Shown piece by piece: positions 34,055 through 42,479 of a DNA stretch of 64,000 bases. Within the stretch, counting starts at the first letter, position 1; every line of letters begins with the position of its first letter. Source of the DNA: Bog-756 sp963725275. GTDB lineage: Bacteria > Actinomycetota > Acidimicrobiia > Acidimicrobiales > RAAP-2. The stretch lies in NCBI GenBank assembly GCA_963725275.1, contig CAVRXS010000007.1:372001-436000 (forward strand), read 5' to 3'. The translations under genes and the position numbers were made by a program. The notes beneath the pieces were generated by a model. It saw nothing but the letters and a program-made list of their open reading frames with translations, did no database searches and was not told the origin of the DNA.

Positions 34055-34660
34055 GTGAACGAGACCCCGAGCGACACCGCGTCCGGAACGGACTGGGTGG
34101 AGCGCCTGACCGCCCAACGTCCCGAACCGCAGCCCGGGGGGCCGGCACCTGACGACGCATCACTCTCCCGGATCCTTGCCGCAGCCGCCGCCGTTCCCGA
34201 TCACGGGAGACTCCGGCCCTGGCGCTTCACCGTGGTGTCCGGGGCGGGACAGGAACGGTTCGGGCAGGCCCTGGTCGACGGGCTGGTGGCCGAGCGCGGT
34301 CCGGACCTTCCCGAGTCGCAGGTGGCCAAGACCCGGAACAAGGCCTTCGCGGCCGCGTGCGCGGTGGTCCTCATCGCCTCTCCCGATCCGATCTCCAACG
34401 TGCCGGTCTGGGAGCAAGAGGCCTCGGCGTCGTGCACCGGCTACGCCATGGTGCTCGCAGCCACCGGACTCGGATTCGGCGCGGTCTGGAAGAGTGCTGC
34501 GGTGCTGGACACCGCCCCGGTGCGGGAGCTGTTCGAACTCGGGCCGCACGAGCGTCTCCTCGGGTGGGTCAACATCGGGACCCCGGAGCCCCCGAGGCAA
34601 CACCCACGGGTGACACCGGTGCCCGATCTCGAGGGCCGCGTGCGCCGACTCGACGGCTGA
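34055..34660 (+). CDS. nitroreductase-family FMN protein
   Basis: A 201-residue nitroreductase-fold oxidoreductase, NAD(P)H:FMN dependent by family. Visible are the N-terminal FMN phosphate region AAAAVPDHGRLRPWRF (R-P-W-R-F is typical of YdjA-like members), the mid-domain SASCTGYAMVLAATGLGFGAVWKSA and the closing LGWVNIGTPE. GTG at 34055 is the chosen start; other nearby starts would add a short polar tail. The substrate is unknown. It faces the small minus-strand gene at 34699. Confidence 0.85.
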   Translation: MNETPSDTASGTDWVERLTAQRPEPQPGGPAPDDASLSRILAAAAAVPDHGRLRPWRFTVVSGAGQERFGQALVDGLVAERGPDLPESQVAKTRNKAFAAACAVVLIASPDPISNVPVWEQEASASCTGYAMVLAATGLGFGAVWKSAAVLDTAPVRELFELGPHERLLGWVNIGTPEPPRQHPRVTPVPDLEGRVRRLDG

Positions 34661-34698
34661 ACACCCGAGGCGACTGCTGGTCGGGAGTGGTCGACCGG

Positions 34699-34950
34699 CT
34701 ACCAGCCCCACCGGGCGAGCGGCGGGCCGACCCCGTGCTCCTCGGCGCAGACGCCACAGAGATCCATCCGCCGTGCCCCTGGCCGGTCGGAGGCCGCAAC
34801 CCGGCGCCATCCGTACCGCCGGGCCTCCTCGAGGCAGGCCGATTCCGACCAGCGCGGCGCGGTGCGGGCGCCGCAGCGCCCACAGGTACGGAAGTAGGCG
34901 TCGTCGTCGTAGAGGTCCTCGAAAGAGATCTCGTCCGGGTCGTATTCCAT
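34699..34950 (-). CDS. small zinc-ribbon-like protein
   Basis: An 83-residue protein with two Cys pairs, CGRCG near residue 23 and CGVC near residue 65, suggesting a zinc site. The N-terminus is acidic (MEYDPDEISFEDLYDDDAYF) and aromatic. ATG 34950 has GGATGGAGC upstream; longer frames upstream are unlikely. Divergent from the gene at 35089, which also has a Cys-based finger. Function unknown. Confidence 0.6.
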   Translation of the reverse strand: MEYDPDEISFEDLYDDDAYFRTCGRCGARTAPRWSESACLEEARRYGWRRVAASDRPGARRMDLCGVCAEEHGVGPPLARWGW

Positions 34951-35075
34951 GGCGGCAGCTCCATCCGAGGATACCGTCGCGGAGAGCGGTCGAGATCCAG
35001 CCGGATGCTCCCTGTCCCATCCGGTCGACGTCAGCGACCACGGGCGAACCGCACCCGCCGGCGACACGACAATGG

Positions 35076-35081
35076 TAATAT
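35076..35081 (+). promoter_or_regulatory. -10 box, leaderless start
   Basis: TAATAT lies 7 bp before the GTG of the gene at 35089, an AT-rich site in GC-rich surroundings. No -35 is clear. Confidence 0.5.
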
Positions 35082-35088
35082 CGTCACA

Positions 35089-35439
35089 GTGACGCAATTG
35101 CCGGATGGTCCTCGGTGCGGCTGGTGTCATCGGCCGCTGGCCCTCCCGGAGGGCCCGGGTCGCCCCCGCCTGTTCTGCAGCCCGTCCCACCGGCAGCGGG
35201 CGTACGAAGCACGGCGGAGGGCGGCGGATCTCCACATCCCGGACGGACAGTGCATCGTGAGCGAGCATGAACTCCGTCGGCTGCACGACCGTCTCTACCG
35301 GCTCGAGGCAGCCGTCGATGATGTCACCGAGGACCTGGCCCGTGATGCGCGTCTGGCCGCCTGCCGCCAGGCAGTCGACCACCTGCTGGATGCTGCGGGG
35401 GACCTGGTCGGGCTGGTGGTCGAGCCATTTCGGGGGTGA
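35089..35439 (+). CDS. small Cys-finger protein with coiled-coil tail
   Basis: A 116-residue protein. The N-terminus has CGWCHRPL and FCSPSHRQRAYEARRR, a treble-clef-like Cys/His pattern with a basic helix that often marks nucleic-acid binding. The rest is helical (ELRRLHDRLYRLEAAVDDV). GTG 35089 lies directly behind a TAATAT box. Could be a small DNA-binding regulator; not assigned to a named family. Confidence 0.6.
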   Translation: MTQLPDGPRCGWCHRPLALPEGPGRPRLFCSPSHRQRAYEARRRAADLHIPDGQCIVSEHELRRLHDRLYRLEAAVDDVTEDLARDARLAACRQAVDHLLDAAGDLVGLVVEPFRG

Positions 35440-35540
35440 CCCCCACCCGCCAGGCTTGGTCTACATCGCCGATAAGAGATATTATGTCAAGTGGCAACAA
35501 TGTCCGGATGCGCCTCGGTCGTGCCGGCTTTCGATGGCGA

Positions 35541-36371
35541 TCAGCGAACCGCAACGATGAGGTCCTGCATCCGGTTGAACCCGGGATGGATGGGCTCGAG
35601 GATGCTCAGGCCACTGGATGCGTGTGCCTCGCGCACAACGTGCTCCTGATAGCCGATACCGGCCTCTGGAACGTCTGGGTCTCGGGCTGCAAAGGCTCTC
35701 GACGGATCTTGCACCATGTGCGCAGCCTGGGAGTGGGCGTAGCCGGACGGCTCGTCGTTGAGGAGGAACCACGTCGTATAGCTGATCCCCCCAGGCCGAA
35801 GGACACGCTTGATCTCACGAAGGTACTGCTCGGAGGCATCGGGCATCAGGTGCGTGAAGACGGAGTGGGCGAACGCAAAGTCGAATGACTGATCGGGATA
35901 GGGAAACTCGAACGCCGCAGCCGACGGGAGCGTGGGATCAGAGCTGTAGTGCTGGTTGAAGAGGGGTGTGTATGTGAAATGAAAGTTGGGGAACAGTGGG
36001 GTGATCGCTGTCTCGCACCATCGCACCGTCTCCTCGACGACGTCGAAGCCCTCATACCGGGCGTCCTTGTCCAGATAGTCGCAGAGGTAGCGAGCGGTAC
36101 GCCCGACGCCACAGCCGATATCGAGTACGTCGTGATCAGGGCGTAACCCGGCCACATTCATCCGCCCCATTCCGACGAGGGCTACGTCCTCGAATGCAGC
36201 AGCCCTCCCGACGGTGCCTCTCAACCGCTCGTCCGGCATCGGGATCTTCATCTCCGCCGGGAACAGACGAACGTGTCGCGAGGAGTCCTTGGGCTTCGCG
36301 CCGGAGAAGGCACGACTCACTGCATGCTTCATCCGGGAGCCATAGGCTCGAATACTCGTTGCTTGGGTCAA
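35541..36371 (-). CDS. class I SAM-dependent methyltransferase
   Basis: A 276-residue Rossmann methyltransferase. Motif I VLDIGCGVGRTARYL, acidic YEGFDVVEETVRWC, the motif IV region FDFAFAHSVFTHLMP and the post-motif LREIKRVLRPGG are all present (Methyltransf_11/25 type). The TTG at 36371 has a good GGAGGG/GGAG site; ATG 36332 (MKHAVSRAF) is the alternative. The frame continues far upstream as a shadow. The acceptor is unknown. The neighbourhood from here to 42434 is accessory, with looser spacing and long intergenic gaps. Confidence 0.85.
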   Translation of the reverse strand: MTQATSIRAYGSRMKHAVSRAFSGAKPKDSSRHVRLFPAEMKIPMPDERLRGTVGRAAAFEDVALVGMGRMNVAGLRPDHDVLDIGCGVGRTARYLCDYLDKDARYEGFDVVEETVRWCETAITPLFPNFHFTYTPLFNQHYSSDPTLPSAAAFEFPYPDQSFDFAFAHSVFTHLMPDASEQYLREIKRVLRPGGISYTTWFLLNDEPSGYAHSQAAHMVQDPSRAFAARDPDVPEAGIGYQEHVVREAHASSGLSILEPIHPGFNRMQDLIVAVR

Positions 36372-36527
36372 GGCTCCACCCTCCACACTGTGCTTCGTTC
36401 TTGGTCTTCCTATCACTGGTCGAACCAAGGCTGAGGTCCGCATCTGTCCGAGGATCCGTGGTTCTTCGGAACCGAGCCGGGGTTCGGCGACCGTGGCCCG
36501 AAGGAGCCCGGTGCCAGGTGAGCCAGG

Positions 36528-37043
36528 ATGAGCCCACTCCCCCGGCGAACCAGGTCCCAGCCGATGATCCAGCCGAGCCGGGATCAGAACGAGCAAGCTG
36601 TTCAGGTGACAGGCCACGCCCGCAACATCCGTCGCGCCACGATTGACGACGTCGAGGAGCTGCTGGCCATCGATCACAGGGCCGTGGCCGGCGATACCGA
36701 ACGAAGTGCGGCGATCCGTGCGCATGTCTTCGGGGGGCATTGTTGGGTCCACTCCGGTCAGGCCCGCATGGATGGCTTCGCAGTGCTGCTCCCCCATCAC
36801 TTCTTCGGTCGAGACTTCGTGGACCTCCTTGTGGTTGCATCTTCGGTACGGCGGTCGGGCATCGCGACCGAGTTGTTGCGAGCACTCGTACGGATGGAAG
36901 GGACAGAGCAAGTCTTCACCTCGACAAACCGATCGAATACCCCGATGCGCGAGCTCCTGCGCAAGGAGGGCTGGCAGCTCAGCGGCGAGCTGGATGGGCT
37001 CGACGCTGACGACGGTGAGATGGTCTTCTTCACGTCGCGCTGA
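36528..37043 (+). CDS. GNAT-family acetyltransferase
   Basis: A GNAT domain of about 140 residues begins at NIRRATIDDVEELLAID. Motif A (LLVVASSVRRSGIATELLRAL, R-x-S-G-I-A) and the late FTSTNRSNTPMRELLRKEGW are visible. The start is uncertain: ATG 36528 and 36564 and GTG 36606 are possible. It is divergent from the methyltransferase. Acceptor unknown. Confidence 0.75.
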   Translation: MSPLPRRTRSQPMIQPSRDQNEQAVQVTGHARNIRRATIDDVEELLAIDHRAVAGDTERSAAIRAHVFGGHCWVHSGQARMDGFAVLLPHHFFGRDFVDLLVVASSVRRSGIATELLRALVRMEGTEQVFTSTNRSNTPMRELLRKEGWQLSGELDGLDADDGEMVFFTSR

Positions 37044-37125
37044 TAGGTGTATTAGGTGTAGGGCAGCGCAATGCGGTGGATGAGCGATGAGAGCCGGATG
37101 GGCGTTCCGGCAGGAAGACGAGGAC

Positions 37126-37491
37126 CTACTCCTCGCCGGAGAATCGCTCCCACGCCGACTGTCGTGTTATCCCCAAGGACGTTCCGATGGCCGCCCAAGT
37201 AGCGCCCAGCTCTCTCGCTCGCTTCACGAAACGAGAGAGATTGCGCTCGACCTGCGCTCCTGCGGCCGCCATCCGAGGGAGGCTCGCAAGCACACGGTCG
37301 AGGTCGAGGTCCTCCTCCCAAGAGGAGAGCCGTTCCGGTAACGAGGGCGGGTTGCCGATGATCTGGCCACAGAGATCGACGCACTCGTCACAGATGAAGA
37401 CGCCCGGACCTGCGACCAACCTCGTAACTTCGTACTGCGGCTTCAGGCAGAACGAGCAGGATGTCGTGGCCCGGTCCTCGGTGATGGCCAT
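37126..37491 (-). CDS. stand-alone ClpX-type C4 zinc-finger protein
   Basis: A 121-residue protein whose first 50 residues form the ClpX N-terminal zinc-binding domain: C12-x2-C15 (CSFC) and C34-x2-C37 (CDEC) with FICDECVDLCGQI. There is no AAA+ domain. The C-terminal half is helical and ends RELGATWAAIGTSLGITRQ followed by SAWERF, which looks like a helix-turn-helix. It may be a regulator or a ClpX-partner mimic; the role is not known. ATG 37491 with GGAGAG site. Confidence 0.75.
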   Translation of the reverse strand: MAITEDRATTSCSFCLKPQYEVTRLVAGPGVFICDECVDLCGQIIGNPPSLPERLSSWEEDLDLDRVLASLPRMAAAGAQVERNLSRFVKRARELGATWAAIGTSLGITRQSAWERFSGEE

Positions 37492-37656
37492 GAGGTTCTC
37501 TCCAGTACTTGTACGGTTCTCCTGTCAGGACTCACCTTACACCGTCAGGACCACCCTGACAAGCATGCTGCCGGAGCACTGCCGCACCGTTGCCCGATTC
37601 GGGTGACGTTCGTCCGACACCATGCGCGAACCGATCGACCCTGTCGGGAGTCATAC

Positions 37657-38280
37657 TTGTTCGTGGGACATTCCGTCAACGTCTTCGGTCTCGCGGAATT
37701 GCATCGTCGAGGAGGTCGGACGACGAGCCCGAACCCGTTCACGGCAGCGACCCTTTGCGTTGTGGCGGTTATCGGAGTCGCTTGTGGAGGAGCGGCGCAA
37801 TCCGTCCCGCAGACAACGACAATTCGACCGGTGACCTCAGTGTCACTCGAGCAGGCCGTGAGGGCCGGTCAACTGATCCTCCAGCTTCCGTCCTCCTGGT
37901 CGGTCGGCTCCGGAACGTGTCGGTGCGGCTGGGGCTTCCCCAACACGGCAACCTTGGACAACGGCCCTCAGGCAGGAGGGGTGCTCTGCAGCTGTCCGAT
38001 GGAAAGCGCAACTGCGGCTTCCGGTCTCCACCTCTATGAGGGATCCACGGGCCTCATCCCGGGTGGTAAGCCCGAGGTCATCAATGGTCTCCAGGCTCTC
38101 GTCTCGGTGGACACGTCAACGGCAACGGTGACTGCCACCTTCCCGGGTGTGGATCAGTGGATCACGATCAGCCCGGCCCCGTCTCCCGGGACCCTCTCGA
38201 CACGGCAGGGACAGGTGGCCCTCGAGACGCAGATCCTGGCGGCGATCAAGGCCGACTCCGGCAGCGTCGAGGTTCCGTGA
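37657..38280 (+). CDS. putative lipoprotein, unknown function
   Basis: About 207 residues from TTG 37657 (CGGGAG site 6 bp upstream); GTG 37663 is possible. A hydrophobic stretch FTAATLCVVAVIGVACGG carries a lipobox-like V-A-C, so the mature protein may be lipid-anchored outside the cell. The N-region before it is unusually long, so the start may lie further in. The mature part is Thr/Ser-rich with a Cys cluster (CRCGW, CSCP) and a C-terminal helix. Not recognised. Confidence 0.55.
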   Translation: MFVGHSVNVFGLAELHRRGGRTTSPNPFTAATLCVVAVIGVACGGAAQSVPQTTTIRPVTSVSLEQAVRAGQLILQLPSSWSVGSGTCRCGWGFPNTATLDNGPQAGGVLCSCPMESATAASGLHLYEGSTGLIPGGKPEVINGLQALVSVDTSTATVTATFPGVDQWITISPAPSPGTLSTRQGQVALETQILAAIKADSGSVEVP

Positions 38281-38661
38281 ACCAACGAGCGGCCTTCGTT
38301 CTCCGAGCTACGAGATTTATCCCTCCCCCACTTGTCGCTGGAGATCTCGGTCCGAGCTGAATTCGTCAGTTTGGCCTTGACGGGGCGCTCATCATGTCCA
38401 GTGGATGGCGTCAAGAGCTCACGGTCTGGCCCTGTTTCCGACGTGGGGCCGCTCGTCAGCGGCTCTCGTGACCGGACGGCGGGGCAGATGGCGCACCGAG
38501 CCGGACGTCTCCAGGGGGCGGACACGGACGCCGGCCAGCCCGCACTCTCTCGAATCCCTCAAGATAGGGCTGGCCTGGGACGATAGTAAGAGCGTAGGTG
38601 ACGGTCTGCTCCGCGACAGAGTGTCTCAACGACAGCGAGTGCATCTCATGATGTGTGAACG
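38281..38661. other. gene-free stretch ahead of EAL gene
   Basis: About 380 bp with no convincing frame. The only notable signal is a sigma-28-like promoter at 38559-38586. Confidence 0.5.
38559..38586 (+). promoter_or_regulatory. possible sigma-28/WhiG-like promoter of EAL gene
   Basis: TCAAG, then 15 bp, then GACGATAG resembles the TAAAG-N15-GCCGATAA layout of the flagellar/sporulation sigma-28 class. It lies 76 bp before the EAL start. Two mismatches in each box keep this tentative. Confidence 0.25.
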
Positions 38662-39753
38662 ATGAGAAAACCCGTCCCCACAAGCAGAGACCTGTTCATC
38701 CCCAAGAAGTCTGCCGCGTCACGTGGCAAGGGATTCCTCACGAGTCCGGTGAGACGGATCAAAGATCGCGACCGGTCGCCCAAGACGAGTGCAGTCGACG
38801 CCCAACACATGCAGGACTGGCGGGAGCGGCTGGAGAAGACGCACGAACAGATCCAGTCGATCATCGCCCACCGGAAGTTCGAGACGTACTTCCAGCCCAT
38901 TGTCGATCTGCAGAGTGGTCGACCGGTGGGGGCAGAGGCACTGTCGCGCTTCGCCCCGCTCCCGGTGCGACCGCCCGATGCCTGGTTCGCGGAAGCTGCG
39001 TCGGTCGGGCTCGGCGTGGAGCTCGAGCTGGCGGCGCTCGAAATGGCGATCGGCCAACTGAGCCATCTGCCTGCGAACCTCTATCTGTCCGTGAATGCAT
39101 CGGTGCCGACGCTGATGTCCGAACGGTTCCGGGCGCTCATCGCCGCGGTTCCCGCTGAGCGGATTGTGGTGGAGTTGACCGAGCACGCCGAAGTTGACGA
39201 CTACGAGCAGCTCGAGAAGAGCATCAAGGGAATCCGTTCGACAGGCATTCGTCTTGCGGTCGACGATGCCGGATCCGGTTACTCCAGCCTCCAACACATC
39301 CTCAATCTCCAGCCGGACGTGATCAAGCTCGACATCGGGTTGACACGAGGAATCGACCGCGATCCGGCGCGGTTGGCTCTGGGTCGGGCGCTCCTCAAGT
39401 TCGGGTTCGATGCCTACCGGGCATCGATCGTCGCCGAAGGCATCGAGACCGTCGGCGAGTACGAGACCCTGCGCTCCCTCGGGTGTCCTGCCGGCCAGGG
39501 CTTCTACCTCGGAAGACCGAGCAGGCTCGCGATCCAACACCTCGCGCCGATCGCCCCGATGCCGCTGCTGGCCGACCGGATCCGGTCTGTGAGCAACGGC
39601 GCTGCGGTGAAGGGCTCCGTGCTCAACGGTGCGGCAACGACGACGGTCGCGACCGACGGCAGGAGCGGGCCTGTAGACGACCGGGATGACGTGGATCCCG
39701 CCGACGAGCTCCCGGAGGAGGAGATCGTCCGGACTCTGTATCGTCGGGCCTGA
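38662..39753 (+). CDS. EAL-domain cyclic-di-GMP phosphodiesterase
   Basis: A 363-residue cytoplasmic protein with one EAL domain (about 66-290) and no GGDEF or sensory domain. Residues expected for catalysis are visible: E92 in GAEALSR, N in YLSVNASVPT, E in VVELTEHAEVDDY, DD in VDDAGSGYSSL, K in IKLDIGLTRGID, and E in AEGIETVGEYE, then GCPAGQGFYLGRP. It is therefore probably active on c-di-GMP. The C-terminal 70 residues are polar and disordered. Convergent with the repeat protein at 39772. Confidence 0.9.
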   Translation: MRKPVPTSRDLFIPKKSAASRGKGFLTSPVRRIKDRDRSPKTSAVDAQHMQDWRERLEKTHEQIQSIIAHRKFETYFQPIVDLQSGRPVGAEALSRFAPLPVRPPDAWFAEAASVGLGVELELAALEMAIGQLSHLPANLYLSVNASVPTLMSERFRALIAAVPAERIVVELTEHAEVDDYEQLEKSIKGIRSTGIRLAVDDAGSGYSSLQHILNLQPDVIKLDIGLTRGIDRDPARLALGRALLKFGFDAYRASIVAEGIETVGEYETLRSLGCPAGQGFYLGRPSRLAIQHLAPIAPMPLLADRIRSVSNGAAVKGSVLNGAATTTVATDGRSGPVDDRDDVDPADELPEEEIVRTLYRRA

Positions 39754-39771
39754 CCGGCTACGGGTGGCCGC

Positions 39772-42138
39772 TCAGGACGCCATCCCCACGATCGGCTTGT
39801 TGAGGGTGATCGCCCCGGCGGATCCGTGGAAGGCGGCGTCGCCGAAGGAGAAGATCCCTCCGTCGGAGGCGACCAGCCAGTAGCCCTGACCGTCGAAGGT
39901 GCTGCTCATCCCAACGATCGGCTTGTTGAGGGTGATCGCCCCGGTCGAGCCGTGGAACTTGGCGTCGCCGAAGGAGAAGATGCCCCCGTCGGAGGCGACC
40001 AGCCAGTAGCCCTTGCCGTCCGGCGAGGATGCCATCCCCACGATCGGCTTGTTGAGGGTGATCGCCCCCGTCGAGCCGTAGAACTTGGCGTCGCCGAACG
40101 AGAAGATGCCCCCGTCGGAGGCGACCAGCCAGTAGCCGTTGCCGTCCGGTGTGGACGCCATCCCCACGATCGGCTTGTTGAGGGTGATCGCCCCCGTCGA
40201 GCCGTGGAAGGCGGCGTCACCGAAGGAGAAGATCCCCCCGTCGGAGGCGACCAGCCAGTAGCCGTTGCCGTCCGGTGTGGACGCCATCCCCACGATCGGC
40301 TTGTTGAGGGTGATCGCCCCCGTCGAGCCGTGGAAGGCGGCGTCACCGAAGGAGAAGATCCCCCCGTCGGAGGCGACCAGCCAGTACCCGTTGCTGTCCG
40401 GCGTGTCGGCCATCCCCACGATCGGCTTGTTGAGGGTGATCGCTCCGGTGGAGCCGAAGAACCCTGCCGTTCCGTAGGAGAAGATCCCCCCGTCCGAGGC
40501 GACGATCCAGTAGCCCGTAGTGCCTGATGCGAGCTGCCCGCCTGCGGTGCAGCTCTTCGAATACACGCCCTTCCAGGTGAGGGAGACCTCGACGGTCTTG
40601 ACGTCGCTCGTATCGCCCTGGATGGTGATGATGAATTGCGGGAGCGGCGTGGAGTTCGTGAGCTTCAGGGGCGCAAGGTTGATGCTCCCGTTCGAGCCGA
40701 CCGGTTCATTGGGAACACCCGGGAGCGCTGCGCCTGTGCTCGACTCGAATTGGACCGTCGCAGACGCGTAGTCGGACGCCGCAGGCTGAAGGATCTGCAT
40801 CGACGTGTACTGGGACGGGAGGCACGCCGACCCGGGTGCGACGAGGCTGCTGGACTGCATGACGATCGGGCCCTCCGGGCAGGGGCCCCCGGTTGTGGCG
40901 TCGAAATTCTGGATCTGCCAGACGCCGTGGTCGGAGTTCACCCAGAGGCACGCGGGCCGCAGGGGGTCCGGATTGACGGTGTAGAGGAGTGCCAACCCAG
41001 ACAGGGCCTTGGGGTAGTTGGCACACTCCGATGAGGTTGCGTAGTCGTAGCAGTCGACGGCCGTGGTGTTCCAGTTCGGGATGTAGACGCTGCTGCCGAT
41101 CGTGACCACCTTGCCGTTCACCAGATTGTTCGCACCGACGGCCGAGGCCATTCCGGCTGGCGTTGTGACGAGGGACCCGCTGGAGGTGGAGTAGCAGGGG
41201 TTCCCGGTCACCGGGAGGCAGAACCCGGTCGGGGTCCCCGAGGCGTTCAACAGCGGGAACGGAGACCCGTCGACAGTGGGGACGGTGAGTGGCGCCAACC
41301 AGCACGAAGCGTGTGTCGAGGCGTTGAAGCAGTCGAGGAGCGTGCTCGTGGCCCCGACGACCTGGACGATGACGTCGCTCCCGGTCACTCCGAGCGGGTA
41401 GGAGGAGGGGAACGCGGCGAGCTTCTGTCCGACCATGGGCACGATATACGTTGCGCCGCCTGCACAGGCAGAATCCGTGGCGACGTTGAAGCAGAGGAGG
41501 CGGTTCTCCGTGCCTCCGCCGCCTCCGGCACCTGCGCCGCCGACCTCGTTGAACGAGTACCACTCGTTGCCGACCTGGACCGGCGCCGACAGCCCGGCGG
41601 TTCCGCTCGAATCGAGGGGTGCGTCACCCGCGGCGCTCAACGGCGTGTAGCCACAGAAGAGCTGGGCCCCGGTGGCCGAAGCAGGTTGGGTGCTGTCGAT
41701 GCACACCACGCCGGCAGAGGAGTTGGTGGTGTCCACGGCATAGACGTAGATGTGGCCGTTGGACGGGTCGAAGATCATGCCGGGGTCGATCGATGTGGCG
41801 AAGTTCACGGCCCCGTTGGTCACCGTCTTCGGTGCGCTCCAGCACTCCGAGGCGTTAGAGAGCTGGTGACAGTCGATCTGAAGGGTGGCCTGATGGTGGA
41901 AGACGTTGAACACCTGGGTGTTGCTGAAGACGAGCGACCAGCCATCGCCTTGTGACGGTCCCTGGAACTTGGACGGAAGTGGGATGGGAGTAGAGCCGGT
42001 TTGGGTGTAGGTCACCGAGCCGGTCACCGTCGTCGCACCGGCAACGTGCTGGCTGCCGACGGTCGTCACGGCCAGCAGGACGCCGCAGCCGACGATGAGT
42101 GCCGCCAGCGCTCGCAGCGTCCGGACTGCCAGATTCAT
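39772..42138 (-). CDS. secreted protein with C-terminal GYWLVASDGG repeats
   Basis: About 788 residues from ATG 42138 (GTG 42159 possible). A signal peptide MNLAVRTLRALAALIVGCG... ends near HVAGA. The N-terminal 500 residues carry many Cys and Gly/Ser/Thr, with blade-like repeated strands. Six 42-residue repeats follow (the last is 37), each with GYWLVASDGGIFSFGDA and a following GAITLNKPIVGMA. Such repeats recur in secreted actinobacterial proteins and may form a beta-propeller or binding surface. No catalytic motif was recognised. Function unknown. Confidence 0.82.
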   Translation of the reverse strand: MNLAVRTLRALAALIVGCGVLLAVTTVGSQHVAGATTVTGSVTYTQTGSTPIPLPSKFQGPSQGDGWSLVFSNTQVFNVFHHQATLQIDCHQLSNASECWSAPKTVTNGAVNFATSIDPGMIFDPSNGHIYVYAVDTTNSSAGVVCIDSTQPASATGAQLFCGYTPLSAAGDAPLDSSGTAGLSAPVQVGNEWYSFNEVGGAGAGGGGGTENRLLCFNVATDSACAGGATYIVPMVGQKLAAFPSSYPLGVTGSDVIVQVVGATSTLLDCFNASTHASCWLAPLTVPTVDGSPFPLLNASGTPTGFCLPVTGNPCYSTSSGSLVTTPAGMASAVGANNLVNGKVVTIGSSVYIPNWNTTAVDCYDYATSSECANYPKALSGLALLYTVNPDPLRPACLWVNSDHGVWQIQNFDATTGGPCPEGPIVMQSSSLVAPGSACLPSQYTSMQILQPAASDYASATVQFESSTGAALPGVPNEPVGSNGSINLAPLKLTNSTPLPQFIITIQGDTSDVKTVEVSLTWKGVYSKSCTAGGQLASGTTGYWIVASDGGIFSYGTAGFFGSTGAITLNKPIVGMADTPDSNGYWLVASDGGIFSFGDAAFHGSTGAITLNKPIVGMASTPDGNGYWLVASDGGIFSFGDAAFHGSTGAITLNKPIVGMASTPDGNGYWLVASDGGIFSFGDAKFYGSTGAITLNKPIVGMASSPDGKGYWLVASDGGIFSFGDAKFHGSTGAITLNKPIVGMSSTFDGQGYWLVASDGGIFSFGDAAFHGSAGAITLNKPIVGMAS
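39775..40515 (-). repeat. six tandem 126-bp coding repeats
   Basis: The C-terminal end of the secreted protein consists of five 126-bp units and one short final unit of 111 bp. Units 2 and 3 (reading in the gene's direction) have identical protein sequence. The first unit is the most diverged. The DNA similarity is high enough for recombination to change copy number. Confidence 0.9.
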
Positions 42139-42421
42139 TGGGGGGAGTGAAGTCTGCACGTGAGTCTCGATTCTCTTCGGGCATCCGACCGATTGGGTAC
42201 CGATTCGATGCAGCTCGCGACTGCACCGCGAAGAGACTCAACGCGCTTGCACCGACCCCATGCGCCCGACGACCCCTCGTTCGGCAAAGTCCGCATTTTC
42301 CTGCGAACCCACGGTCACGTTACCGCCCTCCGTGACATACCGAAATAGTCAACAACGGAGAGTGGTGGGCTCATCACTCCTGGTAGTTGGTCTGTTCCGG
42401 AGCGCGGGATGGCCTTGGGCG

Positions 42422-42427
42422 TAGGAT
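42422..42427 (+). promoter_or_regulatory. -10 box of aldolase gene
   Basis: TAGGAT lies 7 bp before ATG 42435, which is in frame with the aldolase. This conflicts with the ribosome site before GTG 42480, so two starts may be used. Confidence 0.4.
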
Positions 42428-42479
42428 TGGGGTGATGACCGTGCACCGGACCGGTGGCGTCGGTCGAGAAGGAGGACCC

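Noticed and set aside
35470..35500. AT-rich TTGACATAATATC motif on the minus strand
   Set aside because: The -35 and -10-like boxes overlap, and the direction leads antisense into the small Cys-finger gene; no sensible promoter.
39775..40515. Regular repeats mistaken for a CRISPR array
   Set aside because: The unit is 126 bp, coding and continuous, without spacers.
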